Shown: positions 43,551-54,664 of the stretch, in pieces
Numbering within the stretch: position 1 is the stretch's first letter
Layout: every line of letters starts with the position of its first letter
NCBI RefSeq assembly: GCF_963678635.1
Contig: NC_087068.1
Span: 33,491,436 to 33,555,435 of the forward strand
Reading direction: 5' to 3'
Origin: Symsagittifera roscoffensis
Lineage: Eukaryota; Xenacoelomorpha; Acoela; Convolutidae
DNA: 64,000 nt
Program-made: the position numbers and the translations under genes
Notes under the pieces: model-generated
The model's database searches: none
What the model was told of the DNA's origin: nothing
What the model saw: only the letters and a program-made list of their open reading frames with translations

Positions 43551-43940
43551 TTCTATCGTGTTGATTCTTGTGTCGTCAATTTTCCCCTAGTTTGTTTGAT
43601 TCAATAAACAAGATTTGATCAATCAAGATCTAAAAAAACAAGTCACGACTGAAAATCGTCATTTTTCAGCATAAAACATCATTCAGATCTTTAAAATTCT
43701 CCATTGAAATTCTCTTTCATCCCTGATTCAAAAGTTAGCACCAAGGTGGATCGTCCACCTGCGTCCTTGTCAAGGTAGCACAAATGAGCGCTGTCACCTT
43801 CACTACCTGGAGTGGTCCAGGTCATCTATGACACAAACATCACATAAAACATACCCTAACAATAACATAACACATAAACCTCCCATGTCTACACTATTAA
43901 ATATAAACATAATCCCTAATAGCTAATCTAAAACTTAATC
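43551..43940. other. Spacer between the macro domain and the long ORF
   Basis: AT-rich at both ends. It holds a perfect hairpin GGTGGATCGTCCACC (43745-43759) set in a larger imperfect palindrome CAAGG...CCTTG (43742-43768). No ORF. It could carry a start signal for the minus-strand ORF beginning at 43550. Confidence 0.4.
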
Positions 43941-44447
43941 CTAATTTCTATCAAGTGAACTTACTAAAAACCACTTATTGCCGAATGCAACTCCTAGCAT
44001 ATGCTCAGATAGTACTTTTTTTGTAAGTAAACCTCTGTCAGTTTCCGAAAATATCACGTGTACAAGGGCATACAACTCTCTCGGATGTAGCTTTCCCCTA
44101 TTGGGATCATATACTGGTAACGAGAGAGAGGTCACTCCTCTCACAACCAGAAAATCCCTAAGTCGAGTCAAGGCCAATACCAAGCTCTCTGGATTTACGT
44201 GTTGCCTATCGGTGGCCATAGTAACCAGGAAACACAAATATTTCCCTGGTATCTGTGATGCAACAGGGGGCAGCGCTATCATCCCTCCCACACCAGGCCT
44301 CTGTTTCCATAAAAACTTGATATTCTTATACTCTCTTTTGAAGTCAGCCGTTAGTGCTGTTCTGAAACTTACATCCGCGGTTATTGCTATAGCGCATGTA
44401 CGTTCCGTAAGTATGAAATCGCTGTCCGTTATGATGATATTGTTTGA
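43941..44447 (-). pseudogene. Macro domain (TARG1/OARD1-like) in frame behind the pol tail
   Basis: The frame continues from the preceding ORF after a single TAA (44448-44450) and is open for 168 codons. The order of motifs follows the TARG1/OARD1 type of ADP-ribose-binding macro domain: a beta strand with TERTCAIAITADVSF, FKREYKN, a GKYLCFLVTMATDRQHVNPE segment (the family's YLVTK...KP region), a helix LVLALTRLRDFLVVRGV, strand SLSLPVYDP and helix RELYALVHVIF. The glycine-rich catalytic loop and its Asp, normally after the SMP-type strand, are replaced by YDPNRGKLH, so enzyme activity is doubtful. Fusion to pol suggests a role in the element's replication or in countering ADP-ribosylation, which is inference. 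Confidence 0.6.
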
Positions 44448-45413
44448 TTAATGGTTCGGTAGGTCAAAATAAGATTCAAAAATTTGTCCAAAAGGTGGGT
44501 TTTTAGCGTTCTCGCCTTCCGTTTCCAGTTCTCCGGTTTCTCTTGCCGATTTCAATTTTTTAGTGATCAGGTTTTCGGTGTGAGTGAGTCCTACCTCCAC
44601 TCCCCGGAAAAAAATATCCATCGACGTCCCCGTCGATCGCCCAAAGTTTAGCAGATCGAGGTTGGATTGCGGAACGCATAGAGGACCATCCGGGGCGACC
44701 CGTTTGGACTCGGTATTGTCATGACTGACGTATTTGATGCCGTCTTTATCGACGTCCTGAATCGGCAAGATTGTCTCTTTAGGATCTGCCGGCAGATCAT
44801 GGAGCCATTCGAGCACTCGCAGGTTCGTTAGTTCTTGTTCATGAGTCTGTTCTGCTTCTGGTTCGAACTCCACTTCCGGTTCTGAACGATCGTCGATCCA
44901 ATCCTGATCCATGTCATTCACGAAGTTGATTTCTTTTGGCCTTGCCACTTCATCCAGTCCTACCAGCGAGTCCATCATATCACTTAAAACTATCCTGTCA
45001 AGGACGAAATCCTCGCCGTACGGATTGTACTTCTTCTTGTTCCTTCCTCTCTTGCCCTGGTGTGTCTCCATGGCGAGAGGAAAGTCAGGTTGTATTCCTT
45101 TCTCAACTTCAGTTTGTTCTGGGCAGTCCCAGTCTTCTTCGGCATAAGGTAGAGTTTCATCGTCCACCTCTACTCGCTCGGTCAACTCCAGGTCCAGTGG
45201 TAGATCGCAATCGTCCACCACTTCATTCCCGTCGTTTTTGTCGCGAGTACCCCTTTCGTTCACCTCACAAGCAGGATTCACTATCAAATAGTCTCCTTCT
45301 TGCAAGTCCGCTGGGATGCACCAGTCCTCTGATGAGGCATTTTGTGGTTTGATGTTCTCGTAATGGGCTGCTCTTCCAGTGCTCAATCGATAAAAACGAC
45401 CTCCTTGGTGCAC
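44448..45413 (-). pseudogene. Integrase C-terminal end plus acidic extension, 321 aa
   Basis: The first 35 codons (MHQGGRFYRLSTGRAAHYEN) complete the integrase SH3-like/GPY-F domain that begins in another frame at 45440 (a WRGPFQITE stretch). Then follows an acidic region of about 250 residues (DDCDLPLDLELTERVEVDDE; EPEVEFEPEAEQTHEQEL). The last 70 codons run through DNA that is also found inverted at 47353-47530. The frame ends at TAA 44448-44450, after which the macro domain continues in phase. The true start is upstream in pol; the ATG is internal. Confidence 0.7.
44484..44664. repeat. Inverted repeat arm 1 (about 180 bp) inside the antisense element
   Basis: This is the reverse complement, with about 10-15 percent difference, of 47353-47530. 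It includes the CCGGGGAGTGG purine-rich core and the stretch ACACCGAAAACCTGATCA. The core resembles the sequence next to the left LTR, so the arms may be the end of another LTR copy. Confidence 0.7.
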
Positions 45414-46900
45414 CTCTGTTATCTGAAATGGGCCGCGCCATTTCTTTAATAATTTTTTTGGTTCCTTTTGATGGAACTACTCCCTGGAATACCCAGACGT
45501 AATCGCCAACTGAGTAGGCTTTCGCATCGGCTGTCCTTTTATCAAACCTCCTTTTTTGTCTAATTTGCGCCTGTTGCGTGTTCCTCCTGCATAATTCATT
45601 GAGGTCCTGCTGTCTTCTAATAACATCACGCACGTACGTTTGCGGTGCGTTTCTCTTCCCTTCATATTCAGGGTAGAAGAACGTCAACGGAAGCGCTTTC
45701 TCGTGACCGGTCAACATCATATGCGGACTTATTCCCTTGGTGGAATGTTCTGTAGCAATAGACTCTCAACATGGATACCAATGTGCGATTTTGCCTTTCA
45801 ATTAGGCCATTCGTTTGTGGGTGATAAGTGGTCGAGTGGGCCTGTGCCACCTGTGACCTCTTCATTAACTCCTTTGTGAGATCACCCACGAACGCTGTAC
45901 CATTATCCGATTGGAATGTGATGGGGCAGCCGTGCCTCGCTATCCACGCATTTATCAAGTGGTCGCACGTTTCTTCTGCCGATGCTGTCATGCAGGGGGC
46001 TGCCTCCGCATTATTCGTAAAATGATCGATCATTACCAGCACCTGATTATAGCCCGTGGCTGTCATGCAATTCTTCTGATGATCAATTTGCACCACTTCG
46101 TTGGATCCCGATGACTCTATTGACTGCAGGGGGAATCTTAGCTTCCTGGGGTCCTTCGGCTGTTGACATGACAGGCATGCCGAGATCCACTTCTCACAAG
46201 CCTTCTTCAAACCAGGCCATTCGAATCGTTTCTGTATCCTGTTGTACACTTTGTCCACGCCTTGATGGCCCATCTGATCATGTCAACGGAAGAGCAATTC
46301 GGTCTGGTATAACTGTGTAACACTATCAAATTGTACTTGTAAAGGACCTTATCCTCCTCTTTATGTTTACAGGCTACGATTCCGTACTTGTTCAGGCACA
46401 ACAAGTCTTTTCTCTTCAGGTAGAACTGCTTCAAGATCTTATAGCTGTCTTCTTCCAAATCTCCTTTGACAGGTGCTCCATTCTCGATCCATCTCTTCAG
46501 ATTGCTCGTCATTCTATCATTTCGTTGAGCCCTTAGAAGATCCGACAGCCGGTACCTAGCTTTCAGATACTTCTTTACCACGTTCAACTGCCCGCTCATT
46601 ATTTCCGGAGCATGAGCATCGTCCATCAACTTAACACACCATATCTTCTTCAAAGGTGTTGCTTCCTGAACGGATGGCTACAGATTAGTACGGACGACTG
46701 TACCATGTGGTAGTAATCTGGTGGGGCGTTTCGAAACTGCTATCAGCACGAGCTCATCGGCGGCATTATCCACCACAGTGTCCTCCTCATCGGAGGTGTA
46801 CCTGTCTCTGTCCGGATACTGATGCATTTCTCGGTCCAGCCCGCGCTGTTCCAGTCCACCAAGAAGGAATGAATCGCAATCTTCGATACATCAGAATTGG
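45265..46900 (-). pseudogene. Pol remnant: RNase H linker and DD35E integrase
   Basis: From about 46900 the minus strand encodes a linker ending KKIWCVKLMDDAHAPEIM (46653 down), then the HHCC finger, shifted once at about 46275 (HDQMGHQG, CLSC), and the catalytic core 46273-45668. Catalytic acids are visible: D in VVQID, D in SDNG and E in LIER, with exactly 35 residues between the last two. The piece 45720-45265 (basic, QKRRFDKRTADAKAYSVGDY) leads into the C-terminal domain. Several frameshifts and one TAG (about 46678) disable it. Reverse transcriptase and protease are absent. Confidence 0.85.
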
Positions 46901-47357
46901 AGGTGGTCTCAGATGCGTCGTCCCAGGACTGGGGCCTCGAGTCATCATTTGAACCGACTGTTTCCCCAACATCATATTCCAGTCTGTCTGTGATGTTTCT
47001 CGACTCCCCGGACAAAACTCTGTCCCTCGGTCGCTTTGAATCCGACTCCCCGGACATTATTCTATCCCTTGGTTGTCTCAACAACATCTCCCCGGACCAG
47101 TCGTCCTGGACGGGCTCGAAGGTGTCAGACTCCCCGGACATTGTCTCGTCCCCGGATGAACAATATGAGCTCGGCTCGTACTCTTCTCTTCCATCCGTGA
47201 AATGTACTTTTTCCGTGAAGCTGGATCTTGACTTGACCCTGACTTCTTCAGTGGCCTCGGCCTGGGTCAGTGTGCGATGTCCAGTGAACGAAGTCCTCAA
47301 CAAGACATCCTTCGGCATTGAGCTCACCAGCTGGTTCAATATTGACCTGCACTCCAA
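46743..47357 (-). other. Segment with repeated TCCGGGGAG motifs, open frame of 204 aa
   Basis: On the minus strand, TCCGGGGAG recurs about every 40-60 bases between 47003 and 47150, encoding repeats of SGES (MSGESD, LSGESR). Part of this frame may be gag/pol linker, but the opposite strand is also open, and the reading frame of the neighbouring pol linker (TSDEEDTVV) is a different one. Coding status is unclear. Confidence 0.3.
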
Positions 47358-47530
47358 CCTCGATCTGCTAGACTTTGGGCGATCGACGGGGATGTCGATG
47401 GATATGTTTGTCCGGGGAGTGGGGTTAGGACTCCCACACCGAAAACCTGATCATTAAAAAATTGAAATCGGCAAGAGAAACAGAACTGGAAACGGAAGGC
47501 GAGAACGCTAAAAAACCACCTTTTGGACGA
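47353..47530. repeat. Inverted repeat arm 2 (about 180 bp)
   Basis: Partner of 44484-44664, in opposite orientation. The two arms enclose the integrase-bearing 2.7 kb. It lies directly beside the putative primer-binding site of the right LTR, where gag would be expected. Confidence 0.7.
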
Positions 47531-47567
47531 AGTTTTGGCCCACCCAGGAGCGCCATAAAAACGTCTA

Positions 47568-48450
47568 TGTAACATTTGCCCAATTACTACACAGCGACGG
47601 AGCGTAGAAAAAGTACCTATTAACGACTGGCAGGCGTCAGTTACCTTAATTCTACCCGTTTTTCACCGTCTCGACCTAGCCAGTTGATTTTCTGGTCTGT
47701 TTAGGGCTAAGTAAAAAGTTACTTTTTTCAGGCCATCAGTCAAACGACTTTTGATCAGCTTTCGTTTACATGCGAAAACAACCACATAGCTGAGTCTCGG
47801 ATCCTCAGACTACGTGATTGCTATTAAAAACACGGCTCGAACACCCTATTTTGTTATGTTTTTGTTGACAGTTCTATATTAAATCCATTGGAGATGGATT
47901 GACCCTTTCCTCTTTCTAGCTACTCATATTCTAAAATATCAGATAATACCGGTGTCAATTCAAACGTTTATGGCAGCAGAGTAGTTAAAAAGTTAGTTTA
48001 CTACAGTCTTTCACCATATATCAGTCTCTGGGGGACCAAGCCTCCGCTTCCGTGTTCTCCTTGTAATAACGTCGTTATTACTCTCAATTCGTGGCACGGG
48101 AGGGTTCTGCTCAATATTCCTTCCCCACTGAAGCCTCCTTTCCCACTATTTTCTTCTGCTTAGTGTCTCATCGTGCGTGATTGTCACGATAAGAGGCTTT
48201 GTTTTTCTGTGTTAACGTGCGACTGTTTTTCACTATATTTGCTGTTGTTCTTACTTTTTTACTCTTTTCAGTCGAAATGGCCGTTTTTTGTATTTATGAG
48301 AAATATTCGTTCTTCAATCGAAATTTTGAAAATAGAAAATTCTAGAATATTTCTACCCTCCTTCGCAGCACTTTTTCGTCGTTAAGGCCTTTAATCGTTC
48401 TTTCGTGTTCTGCCGGAAGGTTGCGCTGTACCAGCCTGGCAGAATGGCAC
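47568..48450 (-). repeat. 5' LTR (by element polarity), 883 bp
   Basis: Pair of 38324-39194 with only scattered differences, so insertion is relatively recent compared with the coding decay. Palindromes at 48063-48081 (perfect) and 48167-48193 (one wobble) are retained. On the minus strand it is followed within about 12 bases by TGGCGCTCCTGGGTGGG, a primer-binding-site candidate. Confidence 0.85.
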
Positions 48451-48454
48451 ACCT

Positions 48455-48815
48455 ATCTCGCAAATAAAAGTGTTAATTGAAAGAGAAAAGTGTTCTTCTG
48501 TTTGGTGGCACTTTTGCTATAAACAAGATCTAGCATTGGTAGTTTCATGGCATATGTTCTCTGCTTTATTTGTGACTATTGAGAAACGCTAGCCGTCCTA
48601 AACACTTTCTTCAAGAAACGCTGCGAAGATGATTACTCCACTCATATTGGTTTCAATCTAACACGATCAACGCACAGAAGCCGTATCAAAAATTGAAGGT
48701 TATCAAGGACGAAAAATGTGATGCTCAGCACAGAATTGATGTGTGTATTTCTATCTTAAAGTTCCCATTTACCGCGATAACTCAACGCCAGTTCAAAGAA
48801 TACGATCGTGGAATT
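48455..48815. other. No gene seen
   Basis: Intron sequence between the LTR element and the LINE remnant. Possibly the highly decayed 5' part of that LINE, but I cannot show it. Confidence 0.4.
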
Positions 48816-50950
48816 GATATGCAATAGAAAACCAAGTCAAGTACAAAGAGAAAATAAGAAAGAAGCTAGAACATAATCAAATGCAGGCCAATCGGGAAAA
48901 TTTCAAATCAACTTTTCTAGAAGCGAAAAACGTATGTCGTGAAACAACCGGACAACCAGCAAGAAAAAGAAAAACATTCTGTTGGAACATAAAAACAGGC
49001 GAAGAATTCAAAAAGAAAATATGTTTTTTCATAAAGTGGCAGATGTCTGGAAAAGAAGAAGACTGGGTGATATATCAGAGGCAGAACACAGTCGTGAAAC
49101 AGCTAGTTGCTGAAGCTGAAAAAGAATCCAGCAACTAATGGTGTCAAGATTTCAAAAACAGAGACACGGCATAAAATGATCAGTTTTACCAAGTTAATGA
49201 AACATTATGTGGTTAGAACAAAGTTCATTAAATGTGATGGAAAACTCCTGACTTGATGCCAAGATGTTTTCTCGCTGTTGCAAAGCTACTTCTCAAATTG
49301 TGTTGATGAAGCAAATCTGTTTGAAACCGATGATATCCCCCAGTGGCTGGTCCATTGGAGGAATATACATACAGGAAGTGGCAATTGCACTGAGAGAGAT
49401 TAAAAATAAGATAAGCCCAGGACCAACAGGGCGAACTTCGAAAACGATAAAATTTGCCGGGGAATGTGGACTTGCTGGACTTTTTGAAGGCCTTAAGGAA
49501 ATCTGGGACTGTGGTATAATCTTCTCCGACTGTAGCTAAAGTGAAATTCACTTTTTTTTACAGGAAAAGGTGATCCATTAGAATGTGGCTCCAATAGAGG
49601 AATCCGATAACTATAGAACCCACGTTTAAAGTTTTCGAAAAAATACTGGAAAAACGTCTGAGACAATTGATGAAAATAGATGACATGCAATATCGCTTTA
49701 TGGTTGGTAGATCAGCTACTGATGCCGTTTTCTTATTAGACAATTGAATGAACTGTTTGCGGAAAACAAAAAAAAACCCTTCGTCACATGTTTTTTGATC
49801 TCCAAAAAGCCTAGGCTGTGTTCCCAGTGAACTGATCCCATGGGCTCTGAGGCAACGGAGTTCCTAAAAATCTGGTTTAATAACAATGTCACTGTACACC
49901 TAGTCGAAAAGCCAAGTTCGCCGGCCCCAAGGGTGCAATGATTACTTCGAAATAAAAGTAGGCGTGTATCAAGGATCGGCACTGAGCCCCTTGTCATTTA
50001 TAATAGTAATGGAAGAGGCTGCGAGAAACTGTCGTTCTATGGGATATGCTACATGCAGATGACCTTGTGATATCTGCGGAAACAGAATCCCAGTATATTG
50101 TGAAGTTTATTACTTGGAGCAAGGCTTTGCCAAAACGCGGTTTAGACAAAGAATTTGATTCAAAAAATTTCCATGTTATCCAAAGTTATCCATGCGCTTG
50201 TTATTTGAAGGGAGTCGGCGCCAATTGAATACGCTGCAAATCTTCTGATCAATGGGTGCATAAAAATGCAAGAGTCTTAACATAATTTGTATTATGCAAA
50301 TACCTAAACATAATACTAATTATGTTTGCCCAAGATGCAAAAATGCTTCCAATTATCACCCAAACAGAATGCAGAATGCTACTCTACGGATTAATCAAGT
50401 TGAAACCCTGAGTACTGTCACAGAGTTCTGCTATCTGGGTGATATGAATTCCGTTGAAAGTGACGCAATGCGTGTATCTTTGGTCAGAGTAGCAGCTTTC
50501 TGGACGAAATGCCGGCTAATTGTGCTGAAAAAAGATATTGACTTGGTTACAAGGTGTCGTATCTACGGAGCTTGTCTCTGCCTAGTTCTGATGCACTTCT
50601 CTGAAACCTGCGCGCAATCTAAGACAGTATCCAGCTCTCCTTAAGAGTGATGATATGAAAGCTCTGCGTAGGGTTACTGGAATCACTTATAAAGACCTAC
50701 GAAGCAGTAATTGAAATGACAGGTCTCGTTGATCAGGACAAGCTCTAAGTGCGGTTGTGGCTTCGATGGTATGGCCATGTTCACCGAAGAGAAATTGACC
50801 ATACGCTAAAAGCAACCAACCATGTTTCTGTCCCAGGGAAAAGGCCTAAAAACGCTTGATCGATTGTGTTAAACGAGACCTGAATACTTAAGGTCTCAAA
50901 TCCACTGACTGCCTTAATCGGATAGTATGGAAAAGCGTATTATCCTCCAT
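48816..50950 (+). pseudogene. Decayed RTE-type LINE (endonuclease-RT linker to C-terminus)
   Basis: Broken + strand pieces appear in the order of an RTE-like ORF2. First is a basic linker (RKRKTFCWNIKTGEEFKKKI, 48881-49138). Then come RT block with ALREIKNKISPGPTG (about 49385-49430), the catalytic block read as DMLHADDLVISAETE (about 50040-50085), and the C-terminal segment TVTEFCYLGDMNSVESDAM (about 50420-50480) with CRIYGAC. Near 50640-50910 are RRVTGITYKDLRS and LIDCVKRDLNT, typical of the tail. Multiple stops and shifts mean it is non-functional. It is in sense orientation to UBA3. Confidence 0.75.
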
Positions 50951-52453
50951 TTAATAGCTTAAATTTTATTCAAAATGCCCTCGTCTGAACCATCGCTGAC
51001 GCGCTTTCCGGAGATCCAACCCCACCACAATGGGAAAACGGACAATAAACACATAACTAGTAGTTTATTTGCCAAATTTCTTCAATTTTTTTATAATGCT
51101 CTCTTGAATTCGGAGAAGGGTCAATGGAAAGGAGAGCTTGTAGTTTTTTTTTCATTCATTGGCGGTAAGAAAACCACCATGGACGTAAGAAAAGACTATT
51201 TTTTTGAGATTTTGACTGTTTTGTGAAACGTTTTCACTACTCTCGAAAATGAACACCAAATTCTGGAAAAAAGTTTTTCATCGAAAGACCAGGAGATCCA
51301 TTTGTTTTGGCAAAAAACCGCTATCAACATGAGAAAAGTCCAGCCTTTGAAACTTTTGAAACTAAAAGACAACCCTCCCAAATCTTAGATAAGGTTTGCA
51401 ATCAAAAGAAAAGGTTGCAGGCAGGGATCTCTCCTGAATAAGCGGTTACTCCCAAATTTTATTAGGAAAACCATTTCTTACCTGGCGTAAATGCTGATTT
51501 TGACATTTTTACCTTTTTGGTGAGCTTTCTTTGTCTTGAAAACTACCCGACAGACAGAATAAAAGGTTCACTCGGAATACCAGGTAATGGGTATCTAACA
51601 TACATAAACGGCATATCCTTAGAAAAAGTAGGGAAACCGCTATGGACTTGAAAAAAGCTACTAGTTGCTGTCAATGGTTTTTATCGGTGTGTTCGGTTCC
51701 TGTGGCGAAAATGAGTTTTTTTGAAATATGTTTAACGGAATATAGTATTCGAAAAATTCTTTCAAACCAGAGGTAAAGCTTACGTGACAAACCTAATTTC
51801 TTAGGGGATTGAATTTTAACTAGTTCATAAACATTTTTCAGCAACTGGCAAATGGGTGTCCGTTTGTTGACACTGATGATGGCTCAGAGTGTACAGCAAA
51901 GGGGTGTTTTCTGACGATTTAGATGAGGGCAATATAAAAAATCGAATTGCGTTGGCAGTTCACTCTATTGTTTCCAATTTAAACTTAATTTTAACAGTCT
52001 CTAGAGTTCGAATCAATTTGATTTGCGATATTTTGGCTGTGCATGTGCGTAAGTTTTTTTTGGATGAGTTTGATATTTAAATGGTTAGGGGAGTTTTCCG
52101 AATTTCCACGTGAGCAGCTTGATTCGATGTCAATTATCACATTTGGCTTATAACAGCTTGTTTTAGTTTGTTGCTTAAATCGATTGATTTTAACTGTTAA
52201 GTTTTATTTCGCAGTTTTGGGTTGGTATAAAGTTATTGGGTTGGCTTATATATTGGTAGAATTTTTGTTTGACCTGCAAAAGTATGGGTTCAAGGATACA
52301 TTTGGAAAACGTGGTCGACTGGAGTGATTTGTGCGTTCGTTGGTCAGATTTTAACGGTTTTCTAGATGTGTTTTGAATGTAGTACTGAGTTTGACCAGCG
52401 ATATCGTTATGTGGATTGAACCTGACGAGACCTTATTTCCTCCATTTTTTCAG
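50951..52453. other. Intron sequence without recognised features
   Basis: AT-rich, no ORF above 85 codons, ends in the acceptor TTTTTTCAG of the next UBA3 exon. Confidence 0.5.
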
Positions 52454-52706
52454 GCATGAGCGCATGTATTGATTGCACTCTTGATCTCTACCCGCCTCAG
52501 ATACACTATCCCTTGTGCACGATAGCACACACGCCCCGTCTCCCAGAGCACTGCGTCGAGTTCGCCAAGATTATGGCGTGGCCAGAAGAGGAGCCGTTTG
52601 GAAAAGGCGTTGAAGTGGACGGAGATCACCCCGATCACGTTACATGGATTATGATGAAAGCGCAAGAAAGGGCGGACCATTTTGGAATCAAAGCTGTGAC
52701 ATACAG
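52454..52706 (+). CDS. UBA3: UBA3 exon with zinc-binding CxxC and catalytic cysteine
   Basis: The two leading bases complete Gly from the previous exon. It reads MSACIDCTLDLYPPQIHYPL, then CTIAHTPRLPEHC and WPEEEPFG, continuing to WIMMKAQERADHFGIKAVTY. ACIDC is the first half of the E1 zinc site. The Cys in PLCTIA (52516-52518) is the position of the catalytic cysteine that carries NEDD8. LPEHC and the DGDHPDH region are family hallmarks. The donor is ACAG|GTTAGA and the exon ends after two bases of an Arg codon. The following exon (expected to resume with the region after VTYR) is not in the remaining 11.3 kb, so another long intron follows. Confidence 0.95.
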
Positions 52707-52899
52707 GTTAGATATTTGGTCTGCGGCTTCACTCATCCCTTAGCATGCTGTCTGAGCAGTAGCATTTTTAGTCTCATCCACAACCAAAAACAAAGCTTTT
52801 AGCATAATGGATGAAGTTGTGTTCAAGAATTGTGCTGTTTTTTTTTAAGTTACCAAAATGTAAGATTGCGCAGTCGAAAGCGCCGAAATAGGGGAATGC

Positions 52900-53780
52900 T
52901 TTATTGTTGTGCTAAACATATTAAAAAGGTTCAGAGACGAAAGATGAATGATGATGTTATCCAAAATGGCTCAGCCGAGGTGAATGCTCCTGAGACGCTT
53001 CAAAGTTTGAGATATCTCCGTCAAACGCCATTATCTCGACCTGACAAAAGGAGAACCTGTGCAGTCTTGAGCCCAAGTGACGAAGAAAGGTCATCTATGG
53101 AAATGCTATCGACGAAAATACGAGAGACTATCAGGTCGTTGCAGAGCGCTATGTGGAACAACTGAAATGTACAACTGAAAGGCTTGGTCAAAACTATGGT
53201 AGATGAAGCAATAAATGGATTGCAGAAGCTGAAGTGCAGAACCACCTGATGAACAGTTCAGGATTTCTTGAGGCGAAAGGAAATCTGGAAGCGGAGATGA
53301 ACAGTAGAGACATTATCATGGTAATTAGATTGGAAATGTCAAGTGTTAACAATTTTGAAAGAGAAACAACTATTGAATAGGTGTTACGTATCGCTAAAGA
53401 AGTTGGTGCATATATTGACGAATGAGAGTTTTCAATCGCACAAAACCTCCCATCCAAATCCACAAATGCCAAACCGATCGTAGTATATTTTACAAGGCGG
53501 GTTGCCAAAGTCCAACTCTTGAAGATATTACTAGACCTGGCCTAGGTCAAATCCATTAGTCTAATGAGAGCAGATGACAGGATCACATCGACATGACCAA
53601 GGAAGGGACAGTTTTCTTCAGTTGGAAGAATGATGGCAAAATCTACAGGATAATTAGCTTATATGAAGGAGGCCAATATCTCAATTATACTTTTCATACT
53701 GTAAACGCGTACTTTAATAGTGTTTTTGAATAATCTTCAAATCCCGCCGGCTCTTAAAATTCCAAGTGATAGTGCGTGCT
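52900..53780 (+). pseudogene. LINE ORF1 remnant
   Basis: From about 52940 a coiled-coil-like, Glu/Arg/Ser-rich piece (EERSSMEMLSTKIRETIRSL) is followed at about 53370-53640 by VLRIAKEVGAYIDE, SKSTNAKPIVVYFTRRVAK and a decayed C-terminal domain. This is the RRM-plus-CTD arrangement of LINE ORF1. Stops at several places. The last part is repeated at 55275 onward. Confidence 0.55.
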
Positions 53781-54660
53781 ATAAATCGGTTCAAGTTTTC
53801 ATTTTATCTCTCTGAAGTTCGTTCTTTAATAAACCTTTTTGATGATTCAGAAGCACTCTAGCTAATCTTGAGTCTCCTCCTAATGTTATGTTTAACAGTA
53901 GCATGATTCCTTGAAAATGACTGACTAAGCTTCTTAAAACTAACTGTTTATCCTTGCTTAATTGTAAAAACGCGGAAAACTTGCGGTGGCGGTACAATGG
54001 TTCAACTAGAACAAAATTTTTTATCTAATTGAAAAATTTGCAGCGGAACTATGAGAAGCGGTTTCTTTGTTAATTGACTTCAAATGAAGTCAAATCATAA
54101 AACTAGTTGTCTACGTGCCTTCACGTGCTGATAAAATGAAAATCACCGAAGAGATTTAGAAAGATTTAGAGAAGTTATCTAAATTTAAGTTACTTAAAAT
54201 AATAGCTAGTGATTTGAATATGGATTTTCACAGAATTAATTAAATTGTTCGAAATAAACCCCAGCATGAAATCATCAAATTGGTGTGAACTCTTGGAATA
54301 TGAACCTTCTAGATTCAATTAAAAATCTTCATCTTTCATCGGTCAGTTCCGTATCCGCAATCTTTTTGACCCAGTTAAAGAGATTTTTTTTACATCCATT
54401 GCTCTTACATCACGATTTATCAAAAAAAAGTTCCCTTAGTCGAAAAGTTTCCGGGAATATGTTGTTTCTCTACAATTAGAAAATGCTCAAAAGATGACCA
54501 ATTCAAATTTAAAATAAAGCTAGCTCAATCAAGTCTTATTGATGAAGATAACAACATTAATGAATCAGATGCTGTTTTTCAAAACTGTATCATTGAAACT
54601 CTTGATGATTTTGAACCATTTAGAGACAAGAGTAGTACATAAATTTCTGATATCCCTTAA
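53781..54660 (+). pseudogene. LINE endonuclease remnant, first copy
   Basis: Recognisable pieces are LLKIIASDLNMDF (about 54190-54230, the family's GDFN block) and SSVSSVSAIFLTQ (about 54336-54375, the ID.IF block), followed by an acidic linker ending EPFRDKSST (54654). A stretch containing the SDH catalytic block is missing here but is present in the second copy. Confidence 0.5.
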
Positions 54661-54664
54661 TTTA

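Larger units (their letters stand above)
38320..48454 (-). mobile_element. Antisense LTR retroelement (second Ty3-type family), gag/PR/RT deleted
   Basis: Direct LTR-like repeats at 38324-39194 and 47568-48450 are flanked by ACCT on both outer sides (38320-38323; 48451-48454), a 4-bp target duplication. Polarity is minus: the integrase is on the minus strand, a purine-rich tract (GGGGACTTCCGGGGAGTG) precedes the left LTR on that strand, and TGGCGCTCCTGGGTGGG near 47555 follows the right LTR like a primer-binding site. The inside retains only the end of the RNase H linker, integrase, a C-terminal extension with a macro domain, and a long ORF 3' of pol. Confidence 0.8.
38031..52453 (+). other. 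UBA3: UBA3 intron of 14,423 nt filled with mobile elements
   Basis: Bounded by the donor GTGACA (38031) and the acceptor TTTTTTCAG (52453). It contains one antisense LTR retroelement of about 10.1 kb and one sense RTE-type LINE remnant. The exon phases on both sides complete a Gly codon, so the two exons are adjacent in the mRNA. Confidence 0.88.

Noticed and set aside
44448-44450. TAA between pol tail and macro domain as a programmed stop
   Set aside because: The surrounding pol is full of frameshifts and stops, so a random nonsense mutation explains it equally well without further copies.
43978-44451. 157-codon + strand ORF opposite the macro domain
   Set aside because: The minus strand carries a coherent protein fold signature; this is its shadow.
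46897-47457. 186-codon + strand ORF over the TCCGGGGAG repeats
   Set aside because: No similarity I recognise; the integrase and element polarity are on the minus strand. It stays open because of the repeat and because the inverted arm places a minus-coded segment on the plus strand.
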